Counted from the first letter of the stretch, positions 41,620 through 51,409 are shown. The stretch is 64,000 nucleotides of DNA from Pedosphaera sp. (GCA_028293285.1 JAQGPC010000145.1:1-64000); one strand, 5' to 3'. The notes: generated by a model from the letters alone, not told the origin. Translations and numbers: made by a program.

Positions 41620-43344
41620 ATGAGTATTTGTTCGCGAATCACATCAGTGATGTTGCTCGTGTTGATGATGCTCGGATGCGTACGACCCCAGCCTCAACCT
41701 GAAACAAGTCGAGTCTCGCCGACAAATTCAAACCGTTTTGTCGAGTGCCACAACGGAGTCGTGGTGTCGGTATCCGGTCCAGCCTCGGACGTAGGCGTGT
41801 CGATCCTAAAACAGGGTGGCAATGCCGTGGATGCCGCCGTGGCAACTGCCTTTGCGCTGGCCGTCGTGTATCCGCCAGCGGGCAATTTGGGCGGTGGTGG
41901 TTTCATGCTCGTGCATCCCGCTCCCGGCAAAGGCGAACCAGTGGTTTTTGATTATCGCGAGAGCGCACCGGCGGCGGCGTTTCCCACCATGTATAGCAAA
42001 GAGGAGTCCCAGTTCACACATCGGGCGGTGGCCGTTCCGGGAACAGTGCGCGGTTTCGCCATGGCGCACCGCAGATTCGGATCGTTGCCATGGTCGCAAC
42101 TGCTGCAGCCGGCCATTGCTCTGGCACGTGATGGTTACTTGGTGGATATGAATTTGGCGGATTCGCTCAACGTAACGTTAGCCGCTGCACCCGAGCATGC
42201 GGAGTTTCAGCGGGTGTTCGGCAAGCCCGGCGGCGGCTTGTGGAAATTGGGCGATCGCATGGTCCAACCCGACTTGGCGCGTACGCTGCAATTGCTCGCC
42301 GACCTGGGGCCCGAAGCGTTCTACCAAGGTCCGATCGCCAACGGAATCATTGCCGAGATGGGCAGAGGCAAAGGGTTGATCACAGCGCAAGACCTCGCCA
42401 ACTATCGGGCCATCGAACGCAAGCCGCTCACAACCCGTTACCGCGGAAGATATGACGTCTATGTGCCGCCGCCGCCAAGTTCGGGCGGCATCTGCCTGTT
42501 GGAAGAATTGAACATGTTGGATACCTTCAATGTGAAACCGTGGGGTCGCTGGTCGCCAACGCTCTTTCATGTGATGGCGGAAACCATGCGCCGCGCCAAT
42601 TACGATCGCGCGCGCTATCTGGGCGATCCTGCATTCGTCCAAATCCCCGCAAAGCTGACGACGCCCGAGTACGGCCGGGAGCTCGCCAAAACAATCAATC
42701 TCAATAAGGCAACGCGTAGCGAGGAGTTATCCGCCGAGATTCCATTGACTCGCGAGGGCGACAGCACAACGCAGTTTTCCATCATTGACCGCAAAGGGAT
42801 GGCCGTGGCGAATACCTACACGCTGGAACGCCGTTGGGGTTCGCGGATCGTGGTAAAGAACATGGGATTCCTGCTTAACAATCAGATGCGCGCCTTTAAT
42901 CTTTTTCCAGGCATCACGGATACCAATGGAATGATCGGAACTGCGCCGAACATTATTGCTCCCGGCAAGCGACCGCTCAGTTCGCAAACTCCCACCATCG
43001 TGGCGGAGAATGGCCGGGTGAAGCTCGTCACCGGCAGCCCCGGGAGCCAGGCCATCCCGCACACGGTCCTCGGCATCCTGGTCAGTGTGTTCGATTTTGA
43101 AATGCCGGTGCAAACAGCGGTGGAGTCGCCGCGTTTTTCGCATCAATGGTTTCCGGATCGGATCACTTTTGAAACGCCGGAACGTTATCCCGAACTGGTA
43201 AAATCTTTGAACGACCTGGGTCATACTGTGATTCGCACCGGACCTCCGCCGCAAGGCGACGCCCATACGATTCTCGTCAAAAAGCCCAATCACTATATTG
43301 GTGTCGCAGATTGGCGCATTAATGGCAAAGCGGCAGGTTATTGA
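41620..43344 (+). CDS. ggt: Gamma-glutamyltranspeptidase lipoprotein
   Basis: A 574-aa Ntn-hydrolase. The leader MSICSRITSVMLLVLMMLGC has a lipobox with Cys20, so it is probably membrane-anchored outside the cytoplasm. The autocatalytic site is Thr383 in GDSTTQFSIID, where the precursor splits in two chains, and SGGICLLEELN and GSPGSQAIPHTV are family motifs. It removes or transfers gamma-glutamyl groups. It starts one base after the MFS stop, so it belongs to the same operon and may trim an exported gamma-glutamyl peptide or simply salvage glutathione. Confidence 0.9.
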   Translation: MSICSRITSVMLLVLMMLGCVRPQPQPETSRVSPTNSNRFVECHNGVVVSVSGPASDVGVSILKQGGNAVDAAVATAFALAVVYPPAGNLGGGGFMLVHPAPGKGEPVVFDYRESAPAAAFPTMYSKEESQFTHRAVAVPGTVRGFAMAHRRFGSLPWSQLLQPAIALARDGYLVDMNLADSLNVTLAAAPEHAEFQRVFGKPGGGLWKLGDRMVQPDLARTLQLLADLGPEAFYQGPIANGIIAEMGRGKGLITAQDLANYRAIERKPLTTRYRGRYDVYVPPPPSSGGICLLEELNMLDTFNVKPWGRWSPTLFHVMAETMRRANYDRARYLGDPAFVQIPAKLTTPEYGRELAKTINLNKATRSEELSAEIPLTREGDSTTQFSIIDRKGMAVANTYTLERRWGSRIVVKNMGFLLNNQMRAFNLFPGITDTNGMIGTAPNIIAPGKRPLSSQTPTIVAENGRVKLVTGSPGSQAIPHTVLGILVSVFDFEMPVQTAVESPRFSHQWFPDRITFETPERYPELVKSLNDLGHTVIRTGPPPQGDAHTILVKKPNHYIGVADWRINGKAAGY

Positions 43345-43438
43345 CTCTGCATTCGTACATTGCTTCAGAGAAAAAGCCATATCAATGCAATCGAGAACTA
43401 GCTACACTAGTTCCACCACTTATATCCATCGGAACTAT

Positions 43439-44620
43439 ATGAAAAGGCTTATTGGTCAGATTGAAGGATGGTCAAAACAGTTTCGACGCTTGGGACTTCT
43501 ATTTCTCGCGTCAATATGTCTGAACGTTTTCCTTGGAACAACCATTGACTCCGCTCAACCGGCGGAAAAAAACGAATCTCACAAAGGCATTCAGAAATCC
43601 TCCTTCGGTAAATTGCCAGACGGCAAGGAAGTTGACCTCTACACATTGACCAATACCAATGGCCTCGTCTGCAAGATCATCACGTATGGCGCCATCATCA
43701 CTGAATTGCACGTTCCTGATCGCAATGGCAAACTCACGGACGTTATCCTCGGCTACGATACCTTGCCACAGCTTTTGCAAGGCGGTGTTCGTGGAGCGAT
43801 TGTCGGCCGTGTCGCCAATCGCATCGCCAAAGGTCGTTTCACTCTCGACGGTCATACCTATACTCTCGCGGTGAACAATGGTCCTAACCACTTGCACGGC
43901 GGCAATAAAGGTTTTGATAAAGTGGTGTGGCACGCCGAACCGCGCACGCGGCGAGATGGAGTTTCTCTACGTTTGACTTACGTCAGCCCCGATGGAGAAG
44001 AAGGCTATCCCGGCAGATTAAAAGTTGCCCTTGCGTATACCCTCACAGATAAAAACGAACTCCAAATGGATTATGAAGCGGTTACCGATAAGCCCACACC
44101 CGTCAATCTAAGCAATCACACTTATTGGAATCTCGCCGGTGAAGGTGTTGTCCTCGACCACCTGCTCACGCTCGCCGCTGATCATTATACGCCCACCGAT
44201 AACACGCTGATTCCCACTGGCGAAATCAAGCCGGTCAAGGACACCCCCTTTGATTTTACTTCGCCGGTTCCAGTCGGGTCACGATTCAGCCAGTTGGGCA
44301 AGCCACCCGGTTATGACAATAATTTTGTGCTCAATAGTGGCGGCGGAAAACTGGCTTTCGCCGCCCGCGTTCTTGAACCAAAGAGCGGACGTGTGATGGA
44401 AGTCTGGACCGATCAGCCGGGCGTCCAACTCTATACTGCAAATCATCTCAATGGCTCACCAAAGGGAAAAAACGGCGTCGCCTATCAACCTTATTCGGGG
44501 CTTTGCCTGGAGACGCAGGATTTCCCTGATGCTGTGAATCACACGAACTTTCCTTCAACGATTCTTCGTCCCGGTCAAACCTACCGGAAAAGCACCGTGT
44601 GCCGGTTCTCAGCGCAGTGA
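43439..44620 (+). CDS. Aldose 1-epimerase (galactose mutarotase), secreted
   Basis: A 393-aa protein. An N-terminal hydrophobic segment (LGLLFLASICLNVFLGTTI) indicates export. The mutarotase domain carries NGPNHLHGGNKGFDKV with the catalytic His, NLSNHTYWNL with the second His, and the catalytic Glu in GLCLETQDFPD. It interconverts alpha and beta anomers of aldoses, here probably in the periplasm. The gene lies 94 bases after ggt; a functional link is doubtful. Confidence 0.92.
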   Translation: MKRLIGQIEGWSKQFRRLGLLFLASICLNVFLGTTIDSAQPAEKNESHKGIQKSSFGKLPDGKEVDLYTLTNTNGLVCKIITYGAIITELHVPDRNGKLTDVILGYDTLPQLLQGGVRGAIVGRVANRIAKGRFTLDGHTYTLAVNNGPNHLHGGNKGFDKVVWHAEPRTRRDGVSLRLTYVSPDGEEGYPGRLKVALAYTLTDKNELQMDYEAVTDKPTPVNLSNHTYWNLAGEGVVLDHLLTLAADHYTPTDNTLIPTGEIKPVKDTPFDFTSPVPVGSRFSQLGKPPGYDNNFVLNSGGGKLAFAARVLEPKSGRVMEVWTDQPGVQLYTANHLNGSPKGKNGVAYQPYSGLCLETQDFPDAVNHTNFPSTILRPGQTYRKSTVCRFSAQ

Positions 44621-44630
44621 GTGAAGCAAT

Positions 44631-46123
44631 TTACCCTTTTAACCAACCCTTCGCGCAACCCACCGCTTTGCGCCAGCCATGCTTGAGTTCGGAAACTTTG
44701 GCTGGGTCCATTAATGGGCGAAACTCTTTCTCGATCTGCCATTGCCTTTGTAATTCCTCCGTGTCCTTCCAAAATCCCACGGCGAGACCGGCGAGATACG
44801 CTGCACCCAAAGCAGTTGTCTCCCAAATCTTTGGTCGAACCAACGGCACGTTAAGAATGTCTGCTTGAAATTGCATCAACGTATCATCACCCGTCGCACC
44901 GCCATCCACACGAAGCTCCTTTACCGGAATTCCCGAATCAGCCTCCATCGCTTCCAGTACATCGAGCGTTTGAAACGCAATGCCTTCGAGCGCAGCGCGT
45001 GCGAGATGTCCAGCCGTGGTTCCGCGTGTGATGCCCGTAATGGTTCCCCGCGCATACTGATCCCAATGCGGTGCGCCTAATCCAGCAAATGCCGGCACGA
45101 GATAAACCCCGCCATTATCCGGAACCGTCTGCGCGAGTCGCTCCACCTCAGCAGAAGTCTTGATCAAACCCAATCCATCGCGCAGCCATTGCACCACCGC
45201 ACCCGCAATAAAAATGCTTCCTTCTAATGCGTAAGTGACCTTCCCATCAATCTTCCACGCAATCGTCGTCAGTAGATTGTTTTTCGACGTGATCGGCGTA
45301 TCACCAGTGTTCAACACCATAAATCCGCCTGTCCCGTAAGTATGCTTTAACATCCCCGGACGCAGGCACATTTGCCCGAACAACGCTGCTTGCTGGTCTC
45401 CCGCTATTCCCGCCACCGGCACGCGTGAGCCAAGCAGGGTGGGGACCGTCTCCGCATAAACTTCACTCGATGCTTTTACCTTTGGCAACATCGCTTTAGG
45501 AATATCGAACAACTCCAATAATTCCGTATCCCATTCATTTGTGTGAATGTTGTAGAGCAGGGTGCGGCTCGCATTGCTGACATCCGTGATGTGCGCCGCG
45601 CCACCAGTGAGCTTCCACGCCAGCCAACTATCCACCGTGCCAAACGCCAGCTTGCCCGCTTCCGCCTTTTGCGCGCGCCGTCCACGTTGTCCAAAATCCA
45701 TTTCAACTTCGTGCCTGAGAAATAAGCGTCCAACACCAAACCGGTCTTCTGCTGAATCAATCCTGCTAATCCTTGCCGTTTGAGTTCATCGCAATGTTCC
45801 GCCGTGCGCCGGTCCTGCCAGACAATTGCATGGCAAATTGGCTCACCCGTTTCACGGTCCCAAACAATGGTTGTCTCACGCTGATTCGTGATGCCAATGG
45901 CCGCAATCTCATTGCCACTCAGCCCCGCGCTGGCGAGCGCTTCCGCAACCACGCCTGCCTGCGTGGACCAGATTTCATTCGCGTCATGTTCCACCCAGCC
46001 CGGCTTCGGATAATATTGTGTAAACTCCTTTTGTGCGACCGACCTGATCGCCCCGGCATGATCGAAGATGATTGCGCGCGAACTCGTAGTGCCCTGATCG
46101 ATAGCTAGAATGTGTTGTTGCAT
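44631..46123 (-). pseudogene. glpK: Glycerol kinase with a frameshift
   Basis: Two overlapping frames on the minus strand together make a full glycerol kinase of about 497 aa. The first starts at 46123 ([20 protein letters not shown]) and is homologous through [13 protein letters not shown]; the second resumes at [20 protein letters not shown] and runs to KGWLKG at 44631. The break is near 45663-45678, in a run of A and GC repeats, and needs one extra base to restore frame. Glycerol kinase makes glycerol 3-phosphate from glycerol and ATP. Either a true inactivation or an assembly error; no other defect is seen, which hints at recency or error. Confidence 0.88.
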
Positions 46124-46266
46124 ATCATGCGGGTTCGAAGCGGAACCGAACGCTGTTGGAAAACCAGTTCATAAATGCGAGATTGTAAAGAGATGGGTAA
46201 CGCGCAGTTTTCTGTGTGTCAATGGATTCGTTCTTTAGCGGGTTGATCAATGGCACGCAGAACACA

Positions 46267-46292
46267 TGACAACTTCTTCATTCGCCATTTAT
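46267..46292 (+). promoter_or_regulatory. 26-base repeated element, copy 2
   Basis: Near-identical (24/26) to 36551-36576 and ending 69 bases before the start of the 46362 gene. It is in the divergent intergenic region between the broken glpK and this gene, where a promoter is expected. Confidence 0.5.
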
Positions 46293-46361
46293 CCACCTTT
46301 CATCTCTGCCCCATAAGCTCTGACTGAATTCACGAATATTTTAATCAGAACTAAAAACGAA

Positions 46362-47054
46362 ATGCTTATGCAACGAATCAAATACACACTCATGGTCCTC
46401 GGATTCCTCGGCGTTTCACTTACCGGCGTGATAGCACAAGACGCGGCGTCCGACGTCGCCAAGATGAACCACACCCTGATGCATGCCACCGGGCCATACG
46501 AAGACATGGTTGGTCCCGCCCTCGCCAAGAATAAAAAGGACGTCGCCGCGTTGCTGGCCACCGCCGACAAGGAAGCAGACAGCGTCAAGCAAGCTCTCCC
46601 CGCTGAAGCCGCCAAACAATTCGATACCCTCCTGAAAGCCATCCACCAGGCAGCGGATGCCAAGGACAATCTCGCGCTCGCGAAGAACTCAGTGGCCGTT
46701 TTCCGGTTGCTGGTGGACCATCTTAAAGCCGACGCACTCAAAATTCCTCTGGAAGTAAGCCTCCTCGACTGGGCCGGCTACGAACTCCAAGTGCTTGCCT
46801 CTGCGGATAAGCCAGATTGGAGCGCTATGAACAAGGTCGCCGCTGATTCTGAAACCTGGTGGAAGGCCATGTCCACGACTAAGGTTCCAGACAAGCACTT
46901 GCGTGCCACGATGACCTCGGCCATCCGCGGCATCAAACAAGCTATTCAAGAAAAGAATCTCACGATGGTGAAATTTGCCGCGCAAATGGACCTTGATTTA
47001 GTGGACGTGGTTGAAGATACCTTCAAGACCAAAGCACCGCCGAAACCTAATTAA
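46362..47054 (+). CDS. Secreted helical protein of unknown function
   Basis: A 230-aa protein with a clear signal peptide (MVLGFLGVSLTGVIAQD), rich in Ala, Lys and Asp and predicted all-helical. Features such as KMNHTLMHATGPYEDMV and AMNKVAADSETWWKAM recall periplasmic four-helix-bundle proteins, but no heme CxxCH or metal motif is present. Function unknown. A hairpin terminator follows. Upstream is the repeated 26-base element. Confidence 0.75.
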   Translation: MLMQRIKYTLMVLGFLGVSLTGVIAQDAASDVAKMNHTLMHATGPYEDMVGPALAKNKKDVAALLATADKEADSVKQALPAEAAKQFDTLLKAIHQAADAKDNLALAKNSVAVFRLLVDHLKADALKIPLEVSLLDWAGYELQVLASADKPDWSAMNKVAADSETWWKAMSTTKVPDKHLRATMTSAIRGIKQAIQEKNLTMVKFAAQMDLDLVDVVEDTFKTKAPPKPN

Positions 47055-47070
47055 TTCTTGGGATATCTAT

Positions 47071-47107
47071 ACCCTTTGCCTTTGCGTACCGGGCAAAGGG
47101 TTCTTGC
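47071..47107 (+). terminator. Rho-independent terminator
   Basis: ACCCTTTGCC (47071-47080) and GGCAAAGGGT (47092-47101) form a perfect ten-base stem with an 11-base loop and a short T-rich tail, 16 bases after the stop of the secreted helical protein gene. Confidence 0.75.
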
Positions 47108-47122
47108 GTGACTGGGCTCCAC

Positions 47123-47860
47123 TCAAGGCAGTTCGCGAATTCTGATTTCTTTAAAATCTATCGGCGCACCTTCAGATTCCAGGCAAAGATAACCACTTGG
47201 GGGTTTGATATTATTGCCGCCTGAAACTTCCTCGCCATTCACCCACAAGCGGATTTCCCCGTTGATGCAGCGCACATAATAATGATTCCACTCGCCCACT
47301 CCCTTGCTCAGATTTTTCGATGGAAAACTCCGGCTGCCATCTGGCGAGGTGGGAGCGAACGGCTTCATGACAGTTGAGCCCACTGGAAAGACATCTCCAT
47401 TGGTGGTAAACCAAGTCGCCTTCTTTTTCGTCTGCTGCTCAAATTGTTCCTTGAAACCATGGTCCAGCACCTGCACTTCAATACCTGAAGGGAAGGGGCC
47501 GTCTTTTCCCTCTTCCAAATTCTTGATGGACTCAGGTGTGGCCCAGACGAAAATTCCTGAGTTGCCGCCGGATTGCAAATGCCGCCATTGCGCGACTAAT
47601 TCGAAATTCGTATACACATTTTCTGTTCTCATCACTCCCGTGGGATTGCCCGTGCAATGAATCATCCCATTCGTCCAACTCCATGTTTCCGGTTTGCAGT
47701 TCACATGCCGAAAATCCTTTTCTCCCAAAGCATGCCAACCAGTTCCAGTCCCATCGATGATTGCCCTGGGCAGGGGAGGTGTCGGCTCCGCTCCGTAATC
47801 GGTAACAAATACTAGGCAGAGGCAGGCTAAAAAAATATTTGCGCTGGGTTTTTGGAACAT
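47123..47860 (-). CDS. DUF1080 protein (3-keto-disaccharide hydrolase domain), secreted
   Basis: A 245-aa exported protein: signal peptide (ANIFLACLCLVFVTDYGAE), then the DUF1080 concanavalin-like domain with NGMIHCTGNPTGVMRTENVY, NSGIFVWAT, GIEVQVLDHG, GEWNHYYVRC and GYLCLESEGAPIDFKEIRIREL at the end. This domain is very frequent in verrucomicrobia and planctomycetes; some members hydrolyse 3-keto-glycosides. No sugar gene is next to it apart from the mutarotase 3 kb away. Confidence 0.9.
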   Translation of the reverse strand: MFQKPSANIFLACLCLVFVTDYGAEPTPPLPRAIIDGTGTGWHALGEKDFRHVNCKPETWSWTNGMIHCTGNPTGVMRTENVYTNFELVAQWRHLQSGGNSGIFVWATPESIKNLEEGKDGPFPSGIEVQVLDHGFKEQFEQQTKKKATWFTTNGDVFPVGSTVMKPFAPTSPDGSRSFPSKNLSKGVGEWNHYYVRCINGEIRLWVNGEEVSGGNNIKPPSGYLCLESEGAPIDFKEIRIRELP

Positions 47861-48050
47861 AGTTCGGTAAGTCTATAGCTGGACAGTGGTTGAAGGCAAT
47901 TCATTCATGCTTCACCGGTTCGCAACGTAAAATTCCGAACACTTTGAATGAGGTTAAAATGGATTTTGTAGAATTCCTATCAAGGTGTTATACTTGAAAC
48001 AAGGCGCTTGGCTGTCAGGTTACCTTGGGGCAAAGTGGAACGAAGGAACT

Positions 48051-48548
48051 ATGAATTCCAAATTCAATCCAGTCCGTTGGGCGGTGATCGTGCTGCTGGG
48101 CTTTGTCTTGGGACTGGGTTATGTTTTCCTGTTGAATTCGCTGAATCCTCGTGATGGCTCACTCCGGGTGGTTCGCACGGTTTCTGCGTTGCGACTTAGC
48201 AACGATTCTATCAAAGGAGAATTAATCAAGGTCGTTGAATCTCAACTCATCGCATTCCGCAAAGATGATTATCCAAAAGCTTACACCTTTGCCGGTTCGA
48301 ATCTCCGCGCACAACTGCCTCTCCCGGCCTTCGAGCGCATGGTGAAGACAGGTTATCCGAGAATTGCCCGTTCACAGGCAGCGCAATTTGGCGTGATCCT
48401 GGATAATGGCAAAGAGGCCGTGGTCAATATCGGCATCCTGGACGGCTCAGGCAAAATCTTCCATTATCAATATTTTCTTAAACGGGAACGAACCGGTTGG
48501 AAAATCAATGGAGTTTCCCAAGTCCGGTTTGAAGGAATCATTACCTGA
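48051..48548 (+). CDS. DUF4864-like membrane-anchored protein
   Basis: A 165-aa protein with one N-terminal transmembrane segment (WAVIVLLGFVLGLGYVFLL) and a soluble domain with VVESQLIAFRKDDYPKAYTF and the FERMVKTGYPRIARS motif typical of DUF4864. The ATG at 48051 has GAAGGA seven bases upstream. Function of the family unknown. Confidence 0.75.
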   Translation: MNSKFNPVRWAVIVLLGFVLGLGYVFLLNSLNPRDGSLRVVRTVSALRLSNDSIKGELIKVVESQLIAFRKDDYPKAYTFAGSNLRAQLPLPAFERMVKTGYPRIARSQAAQFGVILDNGKEAVVNIGILDGSGKIFHYQYFLKRERTGWKINGVSQVRFEGIIT

Positions 48549-48562
48549 TAACGAGTTGTGTG

Positions 48563-49120
48563 CTACTCCCCGGGATTCTCCCGTTCCCGACTCTCGCCAG
48601 TTTCTTCCTCTTCATCGGCTCCGCTGGCAGTGACCGACCCCAAGTCTCCCAATCGCGTCCGGCCTACTGCTCCCCGCTGTTCAAGTTGATGCTCTGCCTC
48701 GAGTGAAAAACGTGTCCAAGGTATAGCGTTGAGCCGTTGGGCTTGGATTGGTTTTCCGGTCAGCTCGCAGGTGCCATAATTGCCATTTTCAATCCGCCGA
48801 ATCGCCTGTTCAATTTCGTAAAGTGCGTTCTGGTCGGAGGAAAGCATGCTCAAGGCAAAATCCCGATCATAACTGTCTGTGCCCGCATCGGCCATGTGTT
48901 CGCTATAGCTGGGCTGCTCCTCATTCGCATCCTTGGTCAGGTTTCCCTTCTTATCCAGGAAATGGTCGCGTAGTTCGGTTAGACGCCGATAGTTACGCTC
49001 CCATTTGGGATTAATTTTAAGCTGGGAGTTCATTGGCCGACTCAGGACATCTTGCGTCACCGCCTTGGGACGGTTCTGGGATGGCGTCGCACGTGGAGTA
49101 TTGGATTTCTTCTTTTGCAT
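48563..49120 (-). CDS. TraR/DksA family protein with degenerate zinc finger
   Basis: A 185-aa protein. A basic, disordered first third is followed by a DksA-like coiled coil (SYSEHMADAGTDSYDRDFALS, NALYEIEQAIRRIENGNYGT) and a finger region CELTGKPIQAQRLNAIPWTR. Only one of the four zinc Cys remains, as in several verrucomicrobial and planctomycete relatives. DksA-type proteins bind in the RNA polymerase secondary channel. The C-terminal 35 residues are acidic. Confidence 0.85.
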   Translation of the reverse strand: MQKKKSNTPRATPSQNRPKAVTQDVLSRPMNSQLKINPKWERNYRRLTELRDHFLDKKGNLTKDANEEQPSYSEHMADAGTDSYDRDFALSMLSSDQNALYEIEQAIRRIENGNYGTCELTGKPIQAQRLNAIPWTRFSLEAEHQLEQRGAVGRTRLGDLGSVTASGADEEEETGESRERENPGE

Positions 49121-49291
49121 GTCTCACCTTGGTAATGCCTTGTTCTCTAAATACATTTTTTCAGCCTATATACTTTAAGAGGTTTTGTTTGGGAGTCAAA
49201 GAAGGGGTTTACCCTATTCGAAATATGGTGCAATTGAATACACCTGAGTGCTTGCGGGTCAATTACCTCAATGTACTATCATGCGACAAAA

Positions 49292-50290
49292 ATGAGTAAA
49301 CGGACTTATTGGATTAAACTTTGGGCCTGTGCATTGCTTTATATCGGTTGGACTTATGCCCTGAATGCCTCGGAAACGGTGCACTTCCTGGCCACCGGCG
49401 ATACCGGTAGTGGACTCGAACAGCAGAAACAGGTGGCCGAAGCGATGGCACAATACGCTGATAAGCATCAAGACAGCAATGCGGTAAACTTTGTGATTCT
49501 AGCCGGGGACAATTTTTATAATGACGGGGTTAAGACTGTGGATGATCCGCAGTGGCAGCAAAAGTTTGAAAAGATGTACGATGCCAAACGGCTGCCCATG
49601 CCTTTCATTGCCGTACTAGGCAATCATGATTGGAGGAATGATCAACCGGATGTGGAGATCGATTACGCGAAAGCCCATCCCGGCACGCGCTGGCAAATGG
49701 ATGGCCATTGGTTTAAGCGCCAGTTTCCGGCCCACCTTGCTGATACCAACGCCGCACCACTTGCTGAGTTTTTCTTCATCGATACCGAGGCTTGGAGTGC
49801 CACTGATAGCCATGTCGCTCACTACAAGGACAAGCATCTCGGTGATAAGCAAATGGCCTGGCTGGAAGGTGAATTGAAGAAATCGCAGGCCCGTTGGAAA
49901 ATTGTGGTCGCCCATCATCCACTTTACTCAAATGGCGAGCACGGGCATGACTCTCAAATAACCTTTTTACGCGGCCGCTTGGGCCCATTATTCAAACAAA
50001 GCAAGGTGGATGCATTCATCACTGGCCACGATCATGATTTGCAACGCATTGAAGTTCCCGGCGAACCAACCCTGTTTCTAATCAGTGGCGCGGGGAGCAA
50101 GCTGCGTCCGCAGAAATTTAAAGACTGGAAGCCCTTTCACGCCTCGAAAGCGGGCTTTGCCGCAATCCGCCTGACTGAAACCGAGATGCGTGGGGAATTT
50201 CTGGATGTAAACGGCAAGCCTTTGGATGTCTGGCACCGCAAACCGCTTTCTGGCGCTCCGGAGAGCGTTCGTCTCAAGAGTAGCAACTAA
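49292..50290 (+). CDS. Secreted metallophosphoesterase, purple acid phosphatase-like
   Basis: A 332-aa exported protein with a signal peptide (LWACALLYIGWTYALNASE) and the calcineurin-like metal motifs: ATGDTG, LAGDNFYNDG, LGNHDW, VVAHHPLYSNGEHG and TGHDHDLQR. The order resembles tartrate-resistant (type 5) acid phosphatase. It hydrolyses phosphate monoesters outside the cytoplasm. The ATG at 49292 fits the signal peptide; 49271 is also in frame. Confidence 0.9.
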   Translation: MSKRTYWIKLWACALLYIGWTYALNASETVHFLATGDTGSGLEQQKQVAEAMAQYADKHQDSNAVNFVILAGDNFYNDGVKTVDDPQWQQKFEKMYDAKRLPMPFIAVLGNHDWRNDQPDVEIDYAKAHPGTRWQMDGHWFKRQFPAHLADTNAAPLAEFFFIDTEAWSATDSHVAHYKDKHLGDKQMAWLEGELKKSQARWKIVVAHHPLYSNGEHGHDSQITFLRGRLGPLFKQSKVDAFITGHDHDLQRIEVPGEPTLFLISGAGSKLRPQKFKDWKPFHASKAGFAAIRLTETEMRGEFLDVNGKPLDVWHRKPLSGAPESVRLKSSN

Positions 50291-50373
50291 AACTTTGAAC
50301 TGCACCACACTTAATGCTAAAGCTAACTGCGCTGATCACTCTCAAAGTCTGACCACAACAACCAATTCACCTT

Positions 50374-51405
50374 ATGTTTAAACCACGCCTTCTCCTCTTT
50401 TCCGCTGTGTTCGCATTCGCCTGCTCACAATCTCCCGCCGCATGGGCTGGTTGTAAAATCGTTTCCCATATTAAGGTGGGCGGTGAAGGTGGCTGGGATT
50501 ATCTCACAGCCGATGCCAAAGCCCGTCGTTTGTATGTCTCTCATGGGAATGAAGTAGTAGTTATCAATCTGGATACCGAAGCCGTTGTTGCCCGAATAGA
50601 CGGAATGAAAGGCGTGCATGGCATTGCGTTGGCCCCGGAACTCAATCGCGGGTTCATCAGCAATGGCCAGGAAGGAACCGTTGCGGTATTCGCGCTCGAT
50701 ACCTCCAAGGAAATAGGCAGCCGAATCAAAACGGGCCAGAACCCTGATGCAATTCTTTACGAGCCGTCCACCAAGCGGGTATTTACCTTCAACGGCAAGA
50801 GCATGGACATCAGCGTGATTGATGCAGCTAAAGGCGAAGTTGTCGGCACCATCCCGGTGGGTGGCAAACCTGAGTTTGCCGTGACGGATGGCCATGGCAC
50901 CGTGTGGGTAAACATCGAAGACAAAAGCGAGGTGGTACAATTCGATGCCAAGACCATGCTGGTTAAAAATCATTGGCCAGTCGCTCCCGGTGAAGAACCT
51001 TCTGCCCTCGCAATGGATCAAGCCAATCATCGCCTCTTCATCGGTTGCGGTGGAAATGAGAAAATGGTCATCATGGATGCCCAGACTGGAAAAGTCGTGA
51101 CCTCCGAACCCACAGGCAAGGGAGTTGACGCAGCAGTATATGACGCCGGCACGAAACGGGCTTTTTCATCCCAGGGCGACGGCACCATGACCGTCGTCCA
51201 CCAGGATTCGCCCGATAAATATACCGTGGAAGAAACCGTTAAAACCGGACCCCGCGCTCGCACCATGACCATCGATTCCAAGACCCACAAACTTTACCTT
51301 CCGACGGCTGAATTCGATCCTGCACCCGCTGCGACGCCGGACAATCCGCATCCGCGGCCCAAGATGAAGCCTGGAACATTTCAAATTCTTGTAATCAGCC
51401 AGTAG
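50374..51405 (+). CDS. YncE-like secreted beta-propeller protein
   Basis: A 343-aa exported protein with a signal peptide (LLLFSAVFAFACSQSPAAWAG), then YVTN/YncE-type propeller blades such as RLYVSHGNEVVVINLDTEAV, KRVFTFNGKSMDISVIDAAK and HRLFIGCGGNEKMVIMDAQT. Such proteins often bind ligands or surfaces in the periplasm; no enzyme motif. It lies 83 bases downstream of the phosphatase and could share its transcript. Confidence 0.88.
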   Translation: MFKPRLLLFSAVFAFACSQSPAAWAGCKIVSHIKVGGEGGWDYLTADAKARRLYVSHGNEVVVINLDTEAVVARIDGMKGVHGIALAPELNRGFISNGQEGTVAVFALDTSKEIGSRIKTGQNPDAILYEPSTKRVFTFNGKSMDISVIDAAKGEVVGTIPVGGKPEFAVTDGHGTVWVNIEDKSEVVQFDAKTMLVKNHWPVAPGEEPSALAMDQANHRLFIGCGGNEKMVIMDAQTGKVVTSEPTGKGVDAAVYDAGTKRAFSSQGDGTMTVVHQDSPDKYTVEETVKTGPRARTMTIDSKTHKLYLPTAEFDPAPAATPDNPHPRPKMKPGTFQILVISQ

Positions 51406-51409
51406 CCTA

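Noticed and set aside
45663-45678. Programmed frameshifting in glycerol kinase
   Set aside because: No slippery heptamer with downstream pseudoknot was recognised and the family is not known to use frameshifting; mutation or sequencing error is more likely.
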